Assembly: GCA_036555725.1 (NCBI GenBank)
Contig: DATBKU010000115.1
Span: 71,317 to 135,316 of the forward strand
From: CALAED01 sp036555725
Lineage (GTDB): Bacteria > Actinomycetota > Actinomycetes > Streptosporangiales > Streptosporangiaceae
DNA: 64,000 bases
Direction: 5' to 3'
The number at the start of each line of letters is the position of its first letter. The stretch's first letter is position 1. The notes beneath the pieces are model-generated. The model saw only the letters and a program-made list of their open reading frames with translations. It ran no database searches and had not been told where the DNA came from. Position numbers and translations under genes: made by a program. Below are positions 49,284 to 57,778 of the stretch, piece by piece.

Positions 49284-50090
49284 ATGCGAATCGACAAGAT
49301 CCTCAAATACGACGCTTATCTGCGGCTGTCCAGCCTGCTCGACCAGCAACGGCCCGTTGGCGCCGAGCCGGCCCACGACGAATTGTCGTTCATCACCATC
49401 CACCAGGTGTGCGAGCTGTGGTTCAAGGTGTTGCTGTACGAGCTGACCGACGCCCGCGACCGGATGCTCGAGGGCGAGACCTATTTGCCCCGGGTACGCC
49501 TGCGCCGGTGCCTGGCGATCCAGCGCGTGCTCCATGACCAGATGAACGTGCTCGACACCATGACACCGCGGGCGTTTCAGGACTTCCGCGGGGCGCTGGG
49601 CGGGGCCAGCGGATTCCAGTCCGTACAGTTCAGGGAAATCGAGTTCATTTCCGGCCTCAAGGACCCCCACTGGCCCGCGCGGATGCGTGGGCTGTCCGCG
49701 GCCGACCGGGTCCGCCTTCGGCGCCGGCTCGCCGAACCCACCCTCTGGGACGGGTTCCTCGCCGTCCTCGCGGCCTCCGGCTTCGACGTGTCGGACCGGT
49801 CGTGCCGGTACGCCGCGTACGACAAGATCGAGGCCAACCCCGAAGAACACGCGGCCCTGTGGGAACTGGCGCACGCACTCGTGGAGCACGACCAGGCCTG
49901 GTCGCTGTGGCGATCCCGGCACGCGCTGGTCGCCGAACGGCAGATCGGCGGCCGGCCGGGAACGGGCGGCAGCGCGGGTGTCGCCTACCTGCGGGCCCGG
50001 GTCGACCATCGGTTCTACCCGGAACTTTGGGACGCATGGGCCGCCGCCGAGCCAGAACTCGAGACAGATGTCTCGAGGGCGGCCCCCTGA
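49284..50090 (+). CDS. Tryptophan 2,3-dioxygenase family heme enzyme
   Basis: A 268-residue member of the tryptophan dioxygenase family. 'FITIHQVCELWFKVLLYEL' contains the distal His, 'GFQSVQFREIEFISG' the substrate-carboxylate Arg, 'WRSRHALVAERQIGG' the proximal heme His, and 'GTGGSAGVAYLRARV' the loop that recognises the amino acid (usually GTGGSSGYHYLR). It is close in length to bacterial TDO. It would form N-formylkynurenine from tryptophan, or act on a related aromatic as other histidine-ligated heme oxygenases do. It ends the four-gene cassette; ATG 49284 lies 16 bases after the AurF-like stop. Confidence 0.92.
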   Translation: MRIDKILKYDAYLRLSSLLDQQRPVGAEPAHDELSFITIHQVCELWFKVLLYELTDARDRMLEGETYLPRVRLRRCLAIQRVLHDQMNVLDTMTPRAFQDFRGALGGASGFQSVQFREIEFISGLKDPHWPARMRGLSAADRVRLRRRLAEPTLWDGFLAVLAASGFDVSDRSCRYAAYDKIEANPEEHAALWELAHALVEHDQAWSLWRSRHALVAERQIGGRPGTGGSAGVAYLRARVDHRFYPELWDAWAAAEPELETDVSRAAP

Positions 50091-50130
50091 CCGGGTGGCG
50101 GCCGGCCGCGGCGGGCGTGTGCGCGGCAGG

Positions 50131-51093
50131 TCAGCTCAGCCGGCGGCGCCAGCTTGATGGGCTGATGCCGCGGCCGCGTTTGAACGCCGTGCTGAACGCG
50201 AACGGGTCTTCGTAGCCCACATCGCGGGCCACGGCGGCGACGGACACCTCGGTGTTACAGAGCATTTCCGCCGCCAAGGTCATCCGCCAGCCGGTGAGGT
50301 AGGTGAGTGGGGGCTCGCCGACCAGGCTGGTGAAGCGTGCCGCGAATGCGGCGCGGGACATGCCGACCTTGGCGGCCAGGGTGGCGACGGTCCAGCGGTG
50401 GGCGGGCTCCTCGTGGATGAGGCGGAGCGCGTCGCCGATGGCAGGATCGGCCAGCGCCCGGTACCAGGCGGGCAGCACCGCCTCCGGCTGTGCGCACCAT
50501 GCCCGCAACGCAAGTACGAGTATGAGATCCAGCAGCCGGTCGAGTACGGCGTCCTGACCGGGCTCGTCGCGGGCGATCTCGGTGGCGAACAGGTCCAGCG
50601 TCGCCCGGGTCCGCGGCCCGGCGGGTATGACCGCCAGCGGCGGGAGCAGGTCCAGCAGGCGGTCGCCGACGTCGCCGCGGAGCTCGTACGCGCCGCGGAC
50701 CATGATCGTGGCTCCGGGCAGACCGTCGCCGTACGTACGGGGCGCCGAAGTCCGGTCGGCCGCGACCGCCGTCTCCGCGTCGTCGTCTCCGCCGACGATG
50801 TACTTCTTTCCGCCGCGGATCACGTACTGGGGCGGCGTGGACGGGTGGTCGGCGATCGTGTACCGGTCCGTCTGGCTGATGAGGGCGATGTCTCCCGCGG
50901 CGATGCGCACCGGCACGGCGCCGGCGTCGTCATTGTCGTCAAGCCGGACCGACACGTGGCCGCCGAGCGTGGTCACGAGCGTGAGCGACGGCGCGTCCTC
51001 GTACGTCACCGACCACGGCGGCCCCGTGATCAGCTGCCGAACGAACGCACGGCTGGCACGAGCCCGGCGCAGCAGATCGCTCAGAACGTCCAC
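50131..51093 (-). CDS. AraC-family regulator with cupin-type sensor domain
   Basis: A protein of about 320 residues. The N-terminal cupin_6-like domain ('VDVLSDLLRRARASRAFVRQ', 'TLVTTLGGHVSVRL', 'IAAGDIALISQTDRYTIADH') is followed by two AraC helix-turn-helix units ('WTVATLAAKVGMSRAAFAAR', 'EVSVAAVARDVGYEDPFAFS', 'FKRGRGISPSSWRR'). GTG 51093 is preferred because relatives start 'MDVLSDLL'; TTG 51102 is possible. It is divergent from an NmrA-like gene, its most likely target, and convergent with the TDO cassette. Confidence 0.93.
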   Translation of the reverse strand: MDVLSDLLRRARASRAFVRQLITGPPWSVTYEDAPSLTLVTTLGGHVSVRLDDNDDAGAVPVRIAAGDIALISQTDRYTIADHPSTPPQYVIRGGKKYIVGGDDDAETAVAADRTSAPRTYGDGLPGATIMVRGAYELRGDVGDRLLDLLPPLAVIPAGPRTRATLDLFATEIARDEPGQDAVLDRLLDLILVLALRAWCAQPEAVLPAWYRALADPAIGDALRLIHEEPAHRWTVATLAAKVGMSRAAFAARFTSLVGEPPLTYLTGWRMTLAAEMLCNTEVSVAAVARDVGYEDPFAFSTAFKRGRGISPSSWRRRLS

Positions 51094-51176
51094 GCAACTC
51101 AAGGTAGACGATCACAAAGGTATCTTCGACGCTGACCCATGGATCGTCTTCGAGCCGGTGGAGTTGCCTGGACGGC

Positions 51177-52010
51177 ATGAAAAACATCCTCGTCCTCGGC
51201 GGTACCGGCAAGACCGGTCGCCGCATCGCCCGGCGCCTGCGGGCCGCCGGCCGGCCGGTACGTACGGCGTCCCGTACCGGCGGCGACATCCGATTCGACC
51301 TAGGCGACCCGGCGACCTGGGCACTCGCGCTCGACGGCGTCACCGCCGCCTACCTTCTGGAGCCGAGCAGCCTCGATCCGAACGTGGACCGGCAGGCGCG
51401 GATCCCCGCCTTCGTGACCAAGGCGGTCGCCGCGGGCGTACGGCGGCTGGTGCTGTTGTCGTCCCCCGGCGCCGACTACGACGGTCATCCCCTCAAACCC
51501 GTCGAGCAGGCCGTGCGCCGTGCCGGTGCCGAGTGGACCATCCTGCGGCCGGGCTGGTTCGCGCAGAACTTCAGCGAGGACTTCTGGCTGCCCGGGATCC
51601 TCGACGGGACCCTGGCCCTGCCCGCCGGTGACGGGGGCACGGCGTTCATCGACGCCGAGGACATCGCCGAGGTCGCCGCCTCGGCGCTGACCGATGACCG
51701 CCACAGCGGCGAGGTCTACGCGCTGACCGGCCCGCGGGCGGTCGGCTTTGGCGAGGTGGCCGACCTCATCGGCACGGCCACCGGGCGCACGATCCGGTAC
51801 GTCGACATCGCCGCCGAGATCTACATCGAGCGGCAGATTGCCGAGGGCGTCCCACCCGACGCCGCGCGCATGGTCGCCGGCCTCTTCACGTCCATTCGCG
51901 ATGGCCGGGGCGCCGCTCTGTCCGACGGCGTGGAACGAGCCCTCGGCCGGCCGCCCCGGCCCTTCGAAGACTACGTCGCCGAGGCCGCCGCCGCGGGCCA
52001 TTGGAACTGA
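51177..52010 (+). CDS. NmrA-like NAD(P)H-binding protein
   Basis: A 277-residue atypical SDR of the NmrA/azoreductase-like type: 'MKNILVLGGTGKTGRRIARR' for the dinucleotide, 'VRRLVLLSSPGADYDGHPLK', 'EWTILRPGWFAQNFSEDFWL', 'TAFIDAEDIAEVAASALTDD', 'EVYALTGPRAVGFGEVADLI'. The RPGWFAQN segment is diagnostic. It is divergent from the AraC regulator gene, a common pairing for stress- or electrophile-responsive oxidoreductases. Confidence 0.9.
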   Translation: MKNILVLGGTGKTGRRIARRLRAAGRPVRTASRTGGDIRFDLGDPATWALALDGVTAAYLLEPSSLDPNVDRQARIPAFVTKAVAAGVRRLVLLSSPGADYDGHPLKPVEQAVRRAGAEWTILRPGWFAQNFSEDFWLPGILDGTLALPAGDGGTAFIDAEDIAEVAASALTDDRHSGEVYALTGPRAVGFGEVADLIGTATGRTIRYVDIAAEIYIERQIAEGVPPDAARMVAGLFTSIRDGRGAALSDGVERALGRPPRPFEDYVAEAAAAGHWN

Positions 52011-52026
52011 CCGACCACCACCGGCA

Positions 52027-53727
52027 CTAGCCGGACGTGTCGTTGCCGCGGTGAGCCGGATGACGCTTACCCGCCTGCGCCGGCGGGCCGGATTGGCCGA
52101 CGTGGTGCACCGAGGCGTACGCGGCGGCTTCGGCGCGGTTGCGAAGGCCGAGCTTGGTGAGCACGTTGCTGACGTGGTGAGCGGCCGTCTTCCTGCTGAT
52201 GAACAGGCGGGTGGCGATCTCCGGGTTGGACAGCCCGAGGCCGAGCAGGTGGAGCACTTCCTGCTCGCGTTTCGAGAGGAGATCGCCGCCCTTCGGGGCG
52301 GTTCTGGCCCGCGCGCCGAGCGAGCGCAACAGCGCGGCCGCCGCATTCGCGTCCGGCCCCGCGCCGAGCCGGTCGAAGACGGCCAGCGCCGTTGTGGCCT
52401 CGGCGATCGCGACGTCCGGTGCAGCAGGCGACAGCAGCGTCGCGAGCAGAAGCCTGGTGCGCGCCTCTTCGTACGGCAGTCCGGACGCGCGGAAGGCCGC
52501 CAGCGCCGCCTCGAGGTGGGCGATGGCGGCCGCCGCATCCGAATGTCGATCGGCCAGTCCGGCGGCGAACTCCGCGAACGCGTACAGGAACGGCACCTGG
52601 GTCCGGTCGGCGATCGCGGTTAGCTGCGCGCAGACGGCGCGGACCGCGTCGACCCGTCCGGCGGCGGCCTCCACCTCGGCGAGCAGTGCCAGCTCCGGGA
52701 CCTGGAGCACGACGGCGCCGTACTGCCTTAGGTGGCGGCGCAGCAGCGTCGCGGCGAGCTCGACCTCGTCCCGGGCCAGGTGCAGCCGAGCCAGCGGTCG
52801 TACGGCGTAGAGGTCGTGGTCGTTGCCGGCCAGGAGTTGCGCGGCCTCCTCCAGCCGTCCCTGGCGCACCCGCAGGTCGGCGAGGCGCACGACGGCCCCG
52901 GCGCGCAGCGCCCGATAGGACTTGTCGTAGATGCGTATCGACGTCTCCAGCTCCGCCTCGGCATCGGCCCACCGGCCGCCCGCGGTGAGGATGCCGCCGC
53001 GGTACATCCGGCAGATCGCCGACACCCACGCCGTGTCGGACTCCCCGCCGAGCGCATTCGCGATCGCGGCCCACTCCTCCGCGCGGCGCACGTCGAGCAC
53101 CATCTCGCAGGCCACCAGCATCTTGCAGTAGATCTCGCCGGCGACGGTGAAGCTCTTCACCTCGCCGCCGCGGACCGCGGCGGCGGCCTCGTCCAGCCGG
53201 CGCATCCCTGCCGCGATCTGGCCGCGCTCCACCTGGCACACCCCGGTGTAGGCGAGCGCGTCGAACTCCAGGTCGGCGTCGGCGAAGCGCTTGGCGATCT
53301 CCATGGCGGTCGCGACGTGCCGCTGCTTCTCCTCGGCGTCGCCCGCACTGAGCGCGCAGGCGAGCGCCACCCAGCCGCGTTCGGCGCAGTCGCCGGACAC
53401 CTCGGCGAGCCGTTTCCCACGCTCCAGCCACCCACTCGCCGCGGCGCCATTGCCGTGCACGGCCACGTAGTTGAAGGCCAGGTGGTAGGCCGCGAGCACC
53501 GCGGGATATCGGGTCTCGCCGCGGGCCCGAAAGCCCGCGTATGCCCGCTCCCTGAGCTGGATCGAGCCGCCGTAGTCACCCTGCCAATAGCAGACCTCGG
53601 CGAGCCCGTCGAGGGCCTCGGGCACGTCGCCGTCCGCGAGCGCCGCCGCGAAGGCCGCCCGGGCGTCGTCCCACCGGCCGCGCGCGAGTGCGGCCTGGCC
53701 GGCCGCGACCGCGTCCTCCACCCCCAT
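52027..53727 (-). CDS. LuxR-family regulator with TPR-like array
   Basis: A 566-residue regulator. About 450 residues of helical repeats ('ARGRWDDARAAFAAALADGD', 'YWQGDYGGSIQLRERAYAGF', 'AGGRWADAEAELETSIRIYD') form a TPR-like sensor without a Walker NTPase domain. The C-terminus is a LuxR helix-turn-helix ('LLSKREQEVLHLLGLGLSNP', 'EIATRLFISRKTAAHHVSNV'). ATG 53727 is chosen; the frame upstream would run through the divergent methyltransferase. The two genes share an 84-base promoter region. Confidence 0.88.
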   Translation of the reverse strand: MGVEDAVAAGQAALARGRWDDARAAFAAALADGDVPEALDGLAEVCYWQGDYGGSIQLRERAYAGFRARGETRYPAVLAAYHLAFNYVAVHGNGAAASGWLERGKRLAEVSGDCAERGWVALACALSAGDAEEKQRHVATAMEIAKRFADADLEFDALAYTGVCQVERGQIAAGMRRLDEAAAAVRGGEVKSFTVAGEIYCKMLVACEMVLDVRRAEEWAAIANALGGESDTAWVSAICRMYRGGILTAGGRWADAEAELETSIRIYDKSYRALRAGAVVRLADLRVRQGRLEEAAQLLAGNDHDLYAVRPLARLHLARDEVELAATLLRRHLRQYGAVVLQVPELALLAEVEAAAGRVDAVRAVCAQLTAIADRTQVPFLYAFAEFAAGLADRHSDAAAAIAHLEAALAAFRASGLPYEEARTRLLLATLLSPAAPDVAIAEATTALAVFDRLGAGPDANAAAALLRSLGARARTAPKGGDLLSKREQEVLHLLGLGLSNPEIATRLFISRKTAAHHVSNVLTKLGLRNRAEAAAYASVHHVGQSGPPAQAGKRHPAHRGNDTSG

Positions 53728-53811
53728 GCCGGTGATTATCCCGCCAAACCAGCCGACGACTAGGGCAGCTGCCCCATGCGCTGGGCGCCACGTCCGGCCC
53801 AGACTCGGGCG

Positions 53812-54615
53812 ATGAGCAACTCGACAGAGACGTTCCAGATCTCCGCCGAGCAGGCGGAGATGTACGAATCGATCTTCGTTCCCGCGATCTTCGCGGAGTG
53901 GTCCGGCCCGCTGGCCGACGCTGCCGGACTCGAGCCCGGCCAGGCTGTGCTGGACGTCGCCTGCGGTACCGGCATCCTCGCCCGTACCGCCGCCGACAGG
54001 GTGGGCCCCACTGGAGCGGTGACCGGCCTCGACCTCAGCGAGGGCATGCTGACCGTGGCCCGCCGGCTTCGCGACGACATCGATTGGCGGCAGGGCGACT
54101 CGGCCGACCTGCCCTTCCCGGACGGCTCGTTCGACGCAGTCCTGTGCCAGTCGGCGCTGATGTTCTTCCCCGACGCCACCCGGGCGCTGCGCGAGATGGC
54201 CCGGGTGTGCCGGCCCGGCGGAACGGTGGGCGTCCAGGTGTACAGCAGTCTGGACGCACAGCCGGCGTATGGACCTTGGATCGAGATGGTGGCACGGTAT
54301 GCCGGGCCGGAGGCGATCAGCCTGCTCAGCACCTACTGGGTGCACGGCGATCCCGACGTCCTCCGTGGCCGGTTCGAGGCGGCGGGCCTGACCGGCATCA
54401 CGGTACGGACCAGGCTCGGCACGGCCCGCTGGGAGTCGATCGACGCCATGGTGCGGACCGAGGTGGAAAGCACCCCGCTCGTCGATCGGATCAGCGACGA
54501 CGTCTACCACCGGATACTCGACGATTCCCGGAAAGTGCTCGCGCACTACCAGACCGCCAACGGCGCCCCCGTACCGATCGCAGGTCTCCTCGTCACCGCC
54601 CGGAGGCCCGGCTAG
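53812..54615 (+). CDS. UbiE-like class I SAM-dependent methyltransferase
   Basis: A 267-residue methyltransferase. Motif I 'AVLDVACGTGILARTAADRV', 'TGLDLSEGMLTVARRL', 'GDSADLPFPDGSFDAVLCQS' and 'FFPDATRALREMARVCRPGG' form the classical Methyltransf_11 core. ATG 53812 lies 84 bases from the divergent LuxR start, so regulation by that protein is likely. Substrate unknown. Confidence 0.9.
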   Translation: MSNSTETFQISAEQAEMYESIFVPAIFAEWSGPLADAAGLEPGQAVLDVACGTGILARTAADRVGPTGAVTGLDLSEGMLTVARRLRDDIDWRQGDSADLPFPDGSFDAVLCQSALMFFPDATRALREMARVCRPGGTVGVQVYSSLDAQPAYGPWIEMVARYAGPEAISLLSTYWVHGDPDVLRGRFEAAGLTGITVRTRLGTARWESIDAMVRTEVESTPLVDRISDDVYHRILDDSRKVLAHYQTANGAPVPIAGLLVTARRPG

Positions 54616-54709
54616 CGGCAATGCGCGGGCGGCACCGCCAACGGCATCGTCGACGGCCGATGGCTACACGTGCCGGTGCTGCGCTTGCGCGCGACGTGTG
54701 CGACGGGCG

Positions 54710-55471
54710 CTATGCGTGGGTGACGCGGATCTTGGACTGGCCGTGCGGTAGCTGCTCCCAGTCGTCCATGAAGCGCGCCGCCAGCCCGTACTTCTCCGCG
54801 AGTGCGACGAGTGTTTCCGTCCGGTAGTAGAAGTCCTCGCGGAGCACGTGATGCTCGGCGCCCTCGGTGCGGTCGAAGGTGAAGTCGAAGAAGCCGTCCG
54901 GTTCCAGGACCCGACCGACGCGGGCCAGGCACTCGTCGATGATCTCGATCGGAGAGTGCGAGAAGACGCTGTGCGCGTGCACGACCGTGAACGCCTCGTC
55001 AGGGAGGAAATCGAACGTCAGGTCCCGCACGAGGTTCAGGTGCGGCAGCTTGGCCTGCAGGCCGCGATCGCGGAGTGTGTGCTGGGCCGCGATCAGGATG
55101 TCCGGCGAGATGTCGATGCCGTAGTAGTTCCCCACGTCGAGGTAGTCGATGAACCGCCAGCCGGCCCGGAGGTTTCCGCAGCCGATTTCGAGCATGCGGT
55201 CGGTGGGCTTGAGCCCATGACCGATCAGGTAGTCGAACTGCAGCCGGCCGAGGGCGAGCCAACGGTCGTGACTGGGGCTGCCGACGGCCGACTCCGGGTT
55301 CCGTGCCGTGTCCGATTTCATGACCTCGCGGTAGTACTCCACGTGGTCGTGAGTCTTTACACGCAGCCGGCTGTCACGCGCCAGCCGCCGCAGGTACGGC
55401 ACGACGCGCTGCGGCCGGCGGACGGCATATCGGATCTTGTAGGCCAGGCTGGAGCGATCCTTACTCGCCAT
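54710..55471 (-). CDS. Class I SAM-dependent methyltransferase
   Basis: A 253-residue protein with a basic N-terminus ('YKIRYAVRRPQRVVPYLRRL') and a SAM fold: 'DRMLEIGCGNLRAGWRFIDY', 'NYYGIDISPDILIAAQHTL', 'AFTVVHAHSVFSHSPIEIID', 'VGRVLEPDGFFDFTFDR'. Related proteins occur in polysaccharide and natural-product loci, but no partner genes are here. It is convergent with the previous methyltransferase. Confidence 0.85.
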   Translation of the reverse strand: MASKDRSSLAYKIRYAVRRPQRVVPYLRRLARDSRLRVKTHDHVEYYREVMKSDTARNPESAVGSPSHDRWLALGRLQFDYLIGHGLKPTDRMLEIGCGNLRAGWRFIDYLDVGNYYGIDISPDILIAAQHTLRDRGLQAKLPHLNLVRDLTFDFLPDEAFTVVHAHSVFSHSPIEIIDECLARVGRVLEPDGFFDFTFDRTEGAEHHVLREDFYYRTETLVALAEKYGLAARFMDDWEQLPHGQSKIRVTHA

Positions 55472-55605
55472 AGTGCACTAAACAACTCCGCGGTCCCGTG
55501 CGTGAGTTCCCTGGACACGCCGTGGTTTCCTTCCCTGTACGACGCCAAGAGAGTTCCTTTTCCACGACCGGCGGGCCGGTTGCGCGCCGAGGACCCGAAG
55601 CGCGC

Positions 55606-55661
55606 GTACCGCGCCGGGCCCGCCGACGCCGGCGTTGTCGCAGAGCACATCCACGGCGCCG
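55606..55661 (-). pseudogene. SDR gene fragment
   Basis: The minus strand reads 'GAVDVLCDNAGVGGPGAV', recognisable as the NNAG segment of a short-chain dehydrogenase, with no Rossmann start before it and no active site after it. It abuts another remnant at 55662. The whole interval 55472-56002 (531 bases) holds no intact gene. Confidence 0.5.
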
Positions 55662-55892
55662 CTAGTATCCCGGGCTGGTGGTCGGGCTCGGGCCGCTGGG
55701 GTCCGGTACGGCGACCCCGTGGGCCACGATGTGACCTTGCCCGTCGAGGGCGGCCACGGAGATCTCCGGCTGCCCGAAGTACAGGCAGAACCCGCCACGG
55801 GAGGTCGGCGCGGCGTAGGCGACGTGCTCGTCGATGACGCCGATCCTGACGGGCCGCTCGCCAAGCCCGGCCCGCCGAACGCACGACCCCGA
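55662..55892 (-). pseudogene. Remnant of an unidentified coding sequence
   Basis: A 76-codon open stretch without a start codon in its first half reads coherently: 'RIGVIDEHVAYAAPTSRGGF', 'CLYFGQPEISVAALDGQGH', ending 'SPTTSPGY' at TAG 55662. The composition is clearly coding-like. The upstream frame is closed by a TAG at 55893. It is probably the 3' end of a decayed gene; the family is not recognised. Confidence 0.4.
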
Positions 55893-56002
55893 CTACGACG
55901 TACGGAATGGGCCGGCAGCGGCAATGCCAAGCGTGCGGAAGGCGACCATTCCCGTGGCGGCGGCGCGAGACTGTATTCGGCGACCTTCTCCGCAAACGCC
56001 GC

Positions 56003-56440
56003 CTAGAACGTGCAGTCGGGTACCCCGTCGAGGTGGGCCTTGCCGCGGATGTAGACGTTGCTGGTCCAGCCACTCGCATGGTGCGGGCCGTTGTACGTGT
56101 AACTCCACCATTCGCTGTGGTAACCGGAGTCGGAGACAGGCTGCCCACGTTTCTGGCAGTAGACGCCGATCTCCTGCCGCGACACTTTCCGGACGATGCC
56201 GGGGCAGTTGTCGACCGACGGATAGGCGTTGCAGTTGGGGCCGCTCGTGTTGTCGCGTACGTTCACGTTGGTCGCCCAGACGTAGACCCAAAAGAGCTGC
56301 TGCGCCGCCGGCGCTCTGGCGCCCCGTTCGCCGACGGTTCTCGTCCTGTCCGCCGAAGCCGGGCCGGACAGTGCGGTCGTACCGAACAGCGCGATTCCAC
56401 AGGCGGTGACCGCTGCCGCCTTCCTCATCGTGGTTTTCAT
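56003..56440 (-). CDS. Small secreted protein, unknown function
   Basis: A 145-residue protein with a Sec signal peptide ('MRKAAAVTACGIALFGTTAL' after 'MKTT', cleavage near 'PASAD'). The mature part has 'FWVYVWATNVNVRDNTSGPN', 'NCPGIVRKVSRQEIGVYCQK', 'WWSYTYNGPHHASGWTSNVY' and 'GVPDCTF'. The 'VNVRDNTS' and 'GWTSNVYI' pieces resemble bacterial SH3-like wall-binding repeats, and paired Cys suggest disulfides. ATG 56440 is chosen for the signal peptide; its ribosome site is weak. Confidence 0.7.
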   Translation of the reverse strand: MKTTMRKAAAVTACGIALFGTTALSGPASADRTRTVGERGARAPAAQQLFWVYVWATNVNVRDNTSGPNCNAYPSVDNCPGIVRKVSRQEIGVYCQKRGQPVSDSGYHSEWWSYTYNGPHHASGWTSNVYIRGKAHLDGVPDCTF

Positions 56441-56718
56441 GCAACGCAGGCAACCACTCACCGGCTGCAGAACTGCTTCATTCTGACTTCATATCTCAAA
56501 ATGGGCGACATCGCCCGTGAGCAGCGTCGAATTCTCCCAATGCAATGTCTCCGATGCGACGTACATCCGAGCGTTTTCAGTGCGCCCGAACCCCAGCATT
56601 ACGTGTCCGATGTCCCGTCGTTGAGCACAACCACTCGGCTCACTCCGGGTTTCCGTCCCATCTTTTGCGGTGTTCCCGGACGGCCTGGTGTGGCCGGTTG
56701 TATGTGCGGGTCCGGCTG

Positions 56719-57063
56719 CTACCGGATGTCCATTCGTGCGATCAGTCCGGCGCTGATCGTATAGACGTGCTGGACCTGCTGGTCGGCGATCACGCTGCCG
56801 GCCAGGTCGCGGACGACCTGATGCACGTCAACGACGATCCGGCCCTGCTCGTCCTCGGAGAACGCCTGCGGCTCGACATGAGGGTCGATGGTCTCGAACT
56901 GCCGTCTCCAGTACGCCCGGATCTCTTCGTGACCATGCACCCGTCCGCCGGCGATTGCGTTGGGCCAGTCGGCATCGGGGTGGACGCCCTCGAGGGCCGC
57001 ATCGAGGTCCCGTGCGTTGAAGGCTGCGTAGCACCTGCGGATCTGGCTATGTTGCGATGACAA
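56719..57063 (-). CDS. NTF2-like (SnoaL-like) protein
   Basis: A 114-residue NTF2-fold protein: 'IRRCYAAFNARDLDAALEGV', 'HPDADWPNAIAGGRVHGHEE', 'IRAYWRRQFETIDPHVEPQA', 'VVDVHQVVRDLAGSVIADQQ'. It appears to start at TTG 57063, since GAGGAGG lies five bases upstream and no ATG is available before the conserved first helix. Function unknown. The 278 bases downstream (56441-56718) contain only a GGGCGA-CA-TCGCCC palindrome at 56503-56516. Confidence 0.82.
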   Translation of the reverse strand: MSSQHSQIRRCYAAFNARDLDAALEGVHPDADWPNAIAGGRVHGHEEIRAYWRRQFETIDPHVEPQAFSEDEQGRIVVDVHQVVRDLAGSVIADQQVQHVYTISAGLIARMDIR

Positions 57064-57173
57064 CCTGACCTCCTCTCCTGCCGTGGCTACCGCATCACGG
57101 TGCTCACCGCCGCCGCGACCAGATCACCGTCTTTCCCGGCCTCGATCCGTTCATACGGGTCAACCAGCTGCTG

Positions 57174-57614
57174 CTAGGACCCGGTACGTTCCAGCCGGTC
57201 GCGAAGTCGTTCCAGGTCGGCGGCGATGCTCGAGCGGACCTGGCGGGCCATCAAGGGCGTCGCCCAGCCGAAGAACCGGCCGGGCTCGCCGACGGCGTGG
57301 ATGGCGACGAGGGTGCCGTCCGAGTGTTCGGCCAGTTCGTAGCGGATGGTCATCGGGAACGGCCGGTTCACCTTTAGCTCGACCATTCGGTCGGGCTCGT
57401 GCGCCGTGACGATATAGCCGTAGGTGAAGCGACGTCCGAGGAACTTGGCGGTCCGTTCTACTGTCGCGCCCTCGCGCAGCGGGCCGGGCTGTGCCGGGCG
57501 GCTGGATGTGATACCGCCGGTCCACTCCATGTCGTGCGCCGGATCGAACATGTACGCGGCCACATCCGTGCGCTTGCGGCGCACCACGATCTCGGGTCTT
57601 ACCTCCACTGACAT
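57174..57614 (-). CDS. SRPBCC-family protein (polyketide cyclase/START-like)
   Basis: A 146-residue SRPBCC helix-grip protein: 'RPEIVVRRKRTDVAAYMFDP', 'AHDMEWTGGITSS', 'YIVTAHEPDRMVELKVNRPF', 'PMTIRYELAEHSDGTLVAIH'. ATG 57614 is preferred over an upstream in-frame ATG at 57743 because the domain begins right after it. Members bind hydrophobic ligands or act in stress responses. It lies 165 bases downstream of the TetR gene on the same strand. Confidence 0.82.
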   Translation of the reverse strand: MSVEVRPEIVVRRKRTDVAAYMFDPAHDMEWTGGITSSRPAQPGPLREGATVERTAKFLGRRFTYGYIVTAHEPDRMVELKVNRPFPMTIRYELAEHSDGTLVAIHAVGEPGRFFGWATPLMARQVRSSIAADLERLRDRLERTGS

Positions 57615-57778
57615 CTGTCCATCATGACCGGCGGACTCGACGAGGGCGACGAGTTGGCGCAGGCCCCGGATCCGGCATTGGTGGGGCGGCCGTCGCCGCG
57701 GCCCGAACGGAAGGTTCGTGGTCCACTCGGACCTCCGTTCCATCGCCGGACGGTTCTACGAAGCCTGGATGACCTGGG

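Noticed and set aside
46170..50090. Reading the TDO cassette as ordinary kynurenine catabolism
   Set aside because: No kynureninase, kynurenine formamidase or anthranilate genes are adjacent, while an AurF-type N-oxygenase and an ACS-like enzyme are; catabolism alone does not explain the set.
55357..56148. Minus-strand frame of about 260 codons through the remnant region
   Set aside because: It runs through two different remnants in the wrong frame and encodes Arg/Ala/Pro-rich sequence without motifs.
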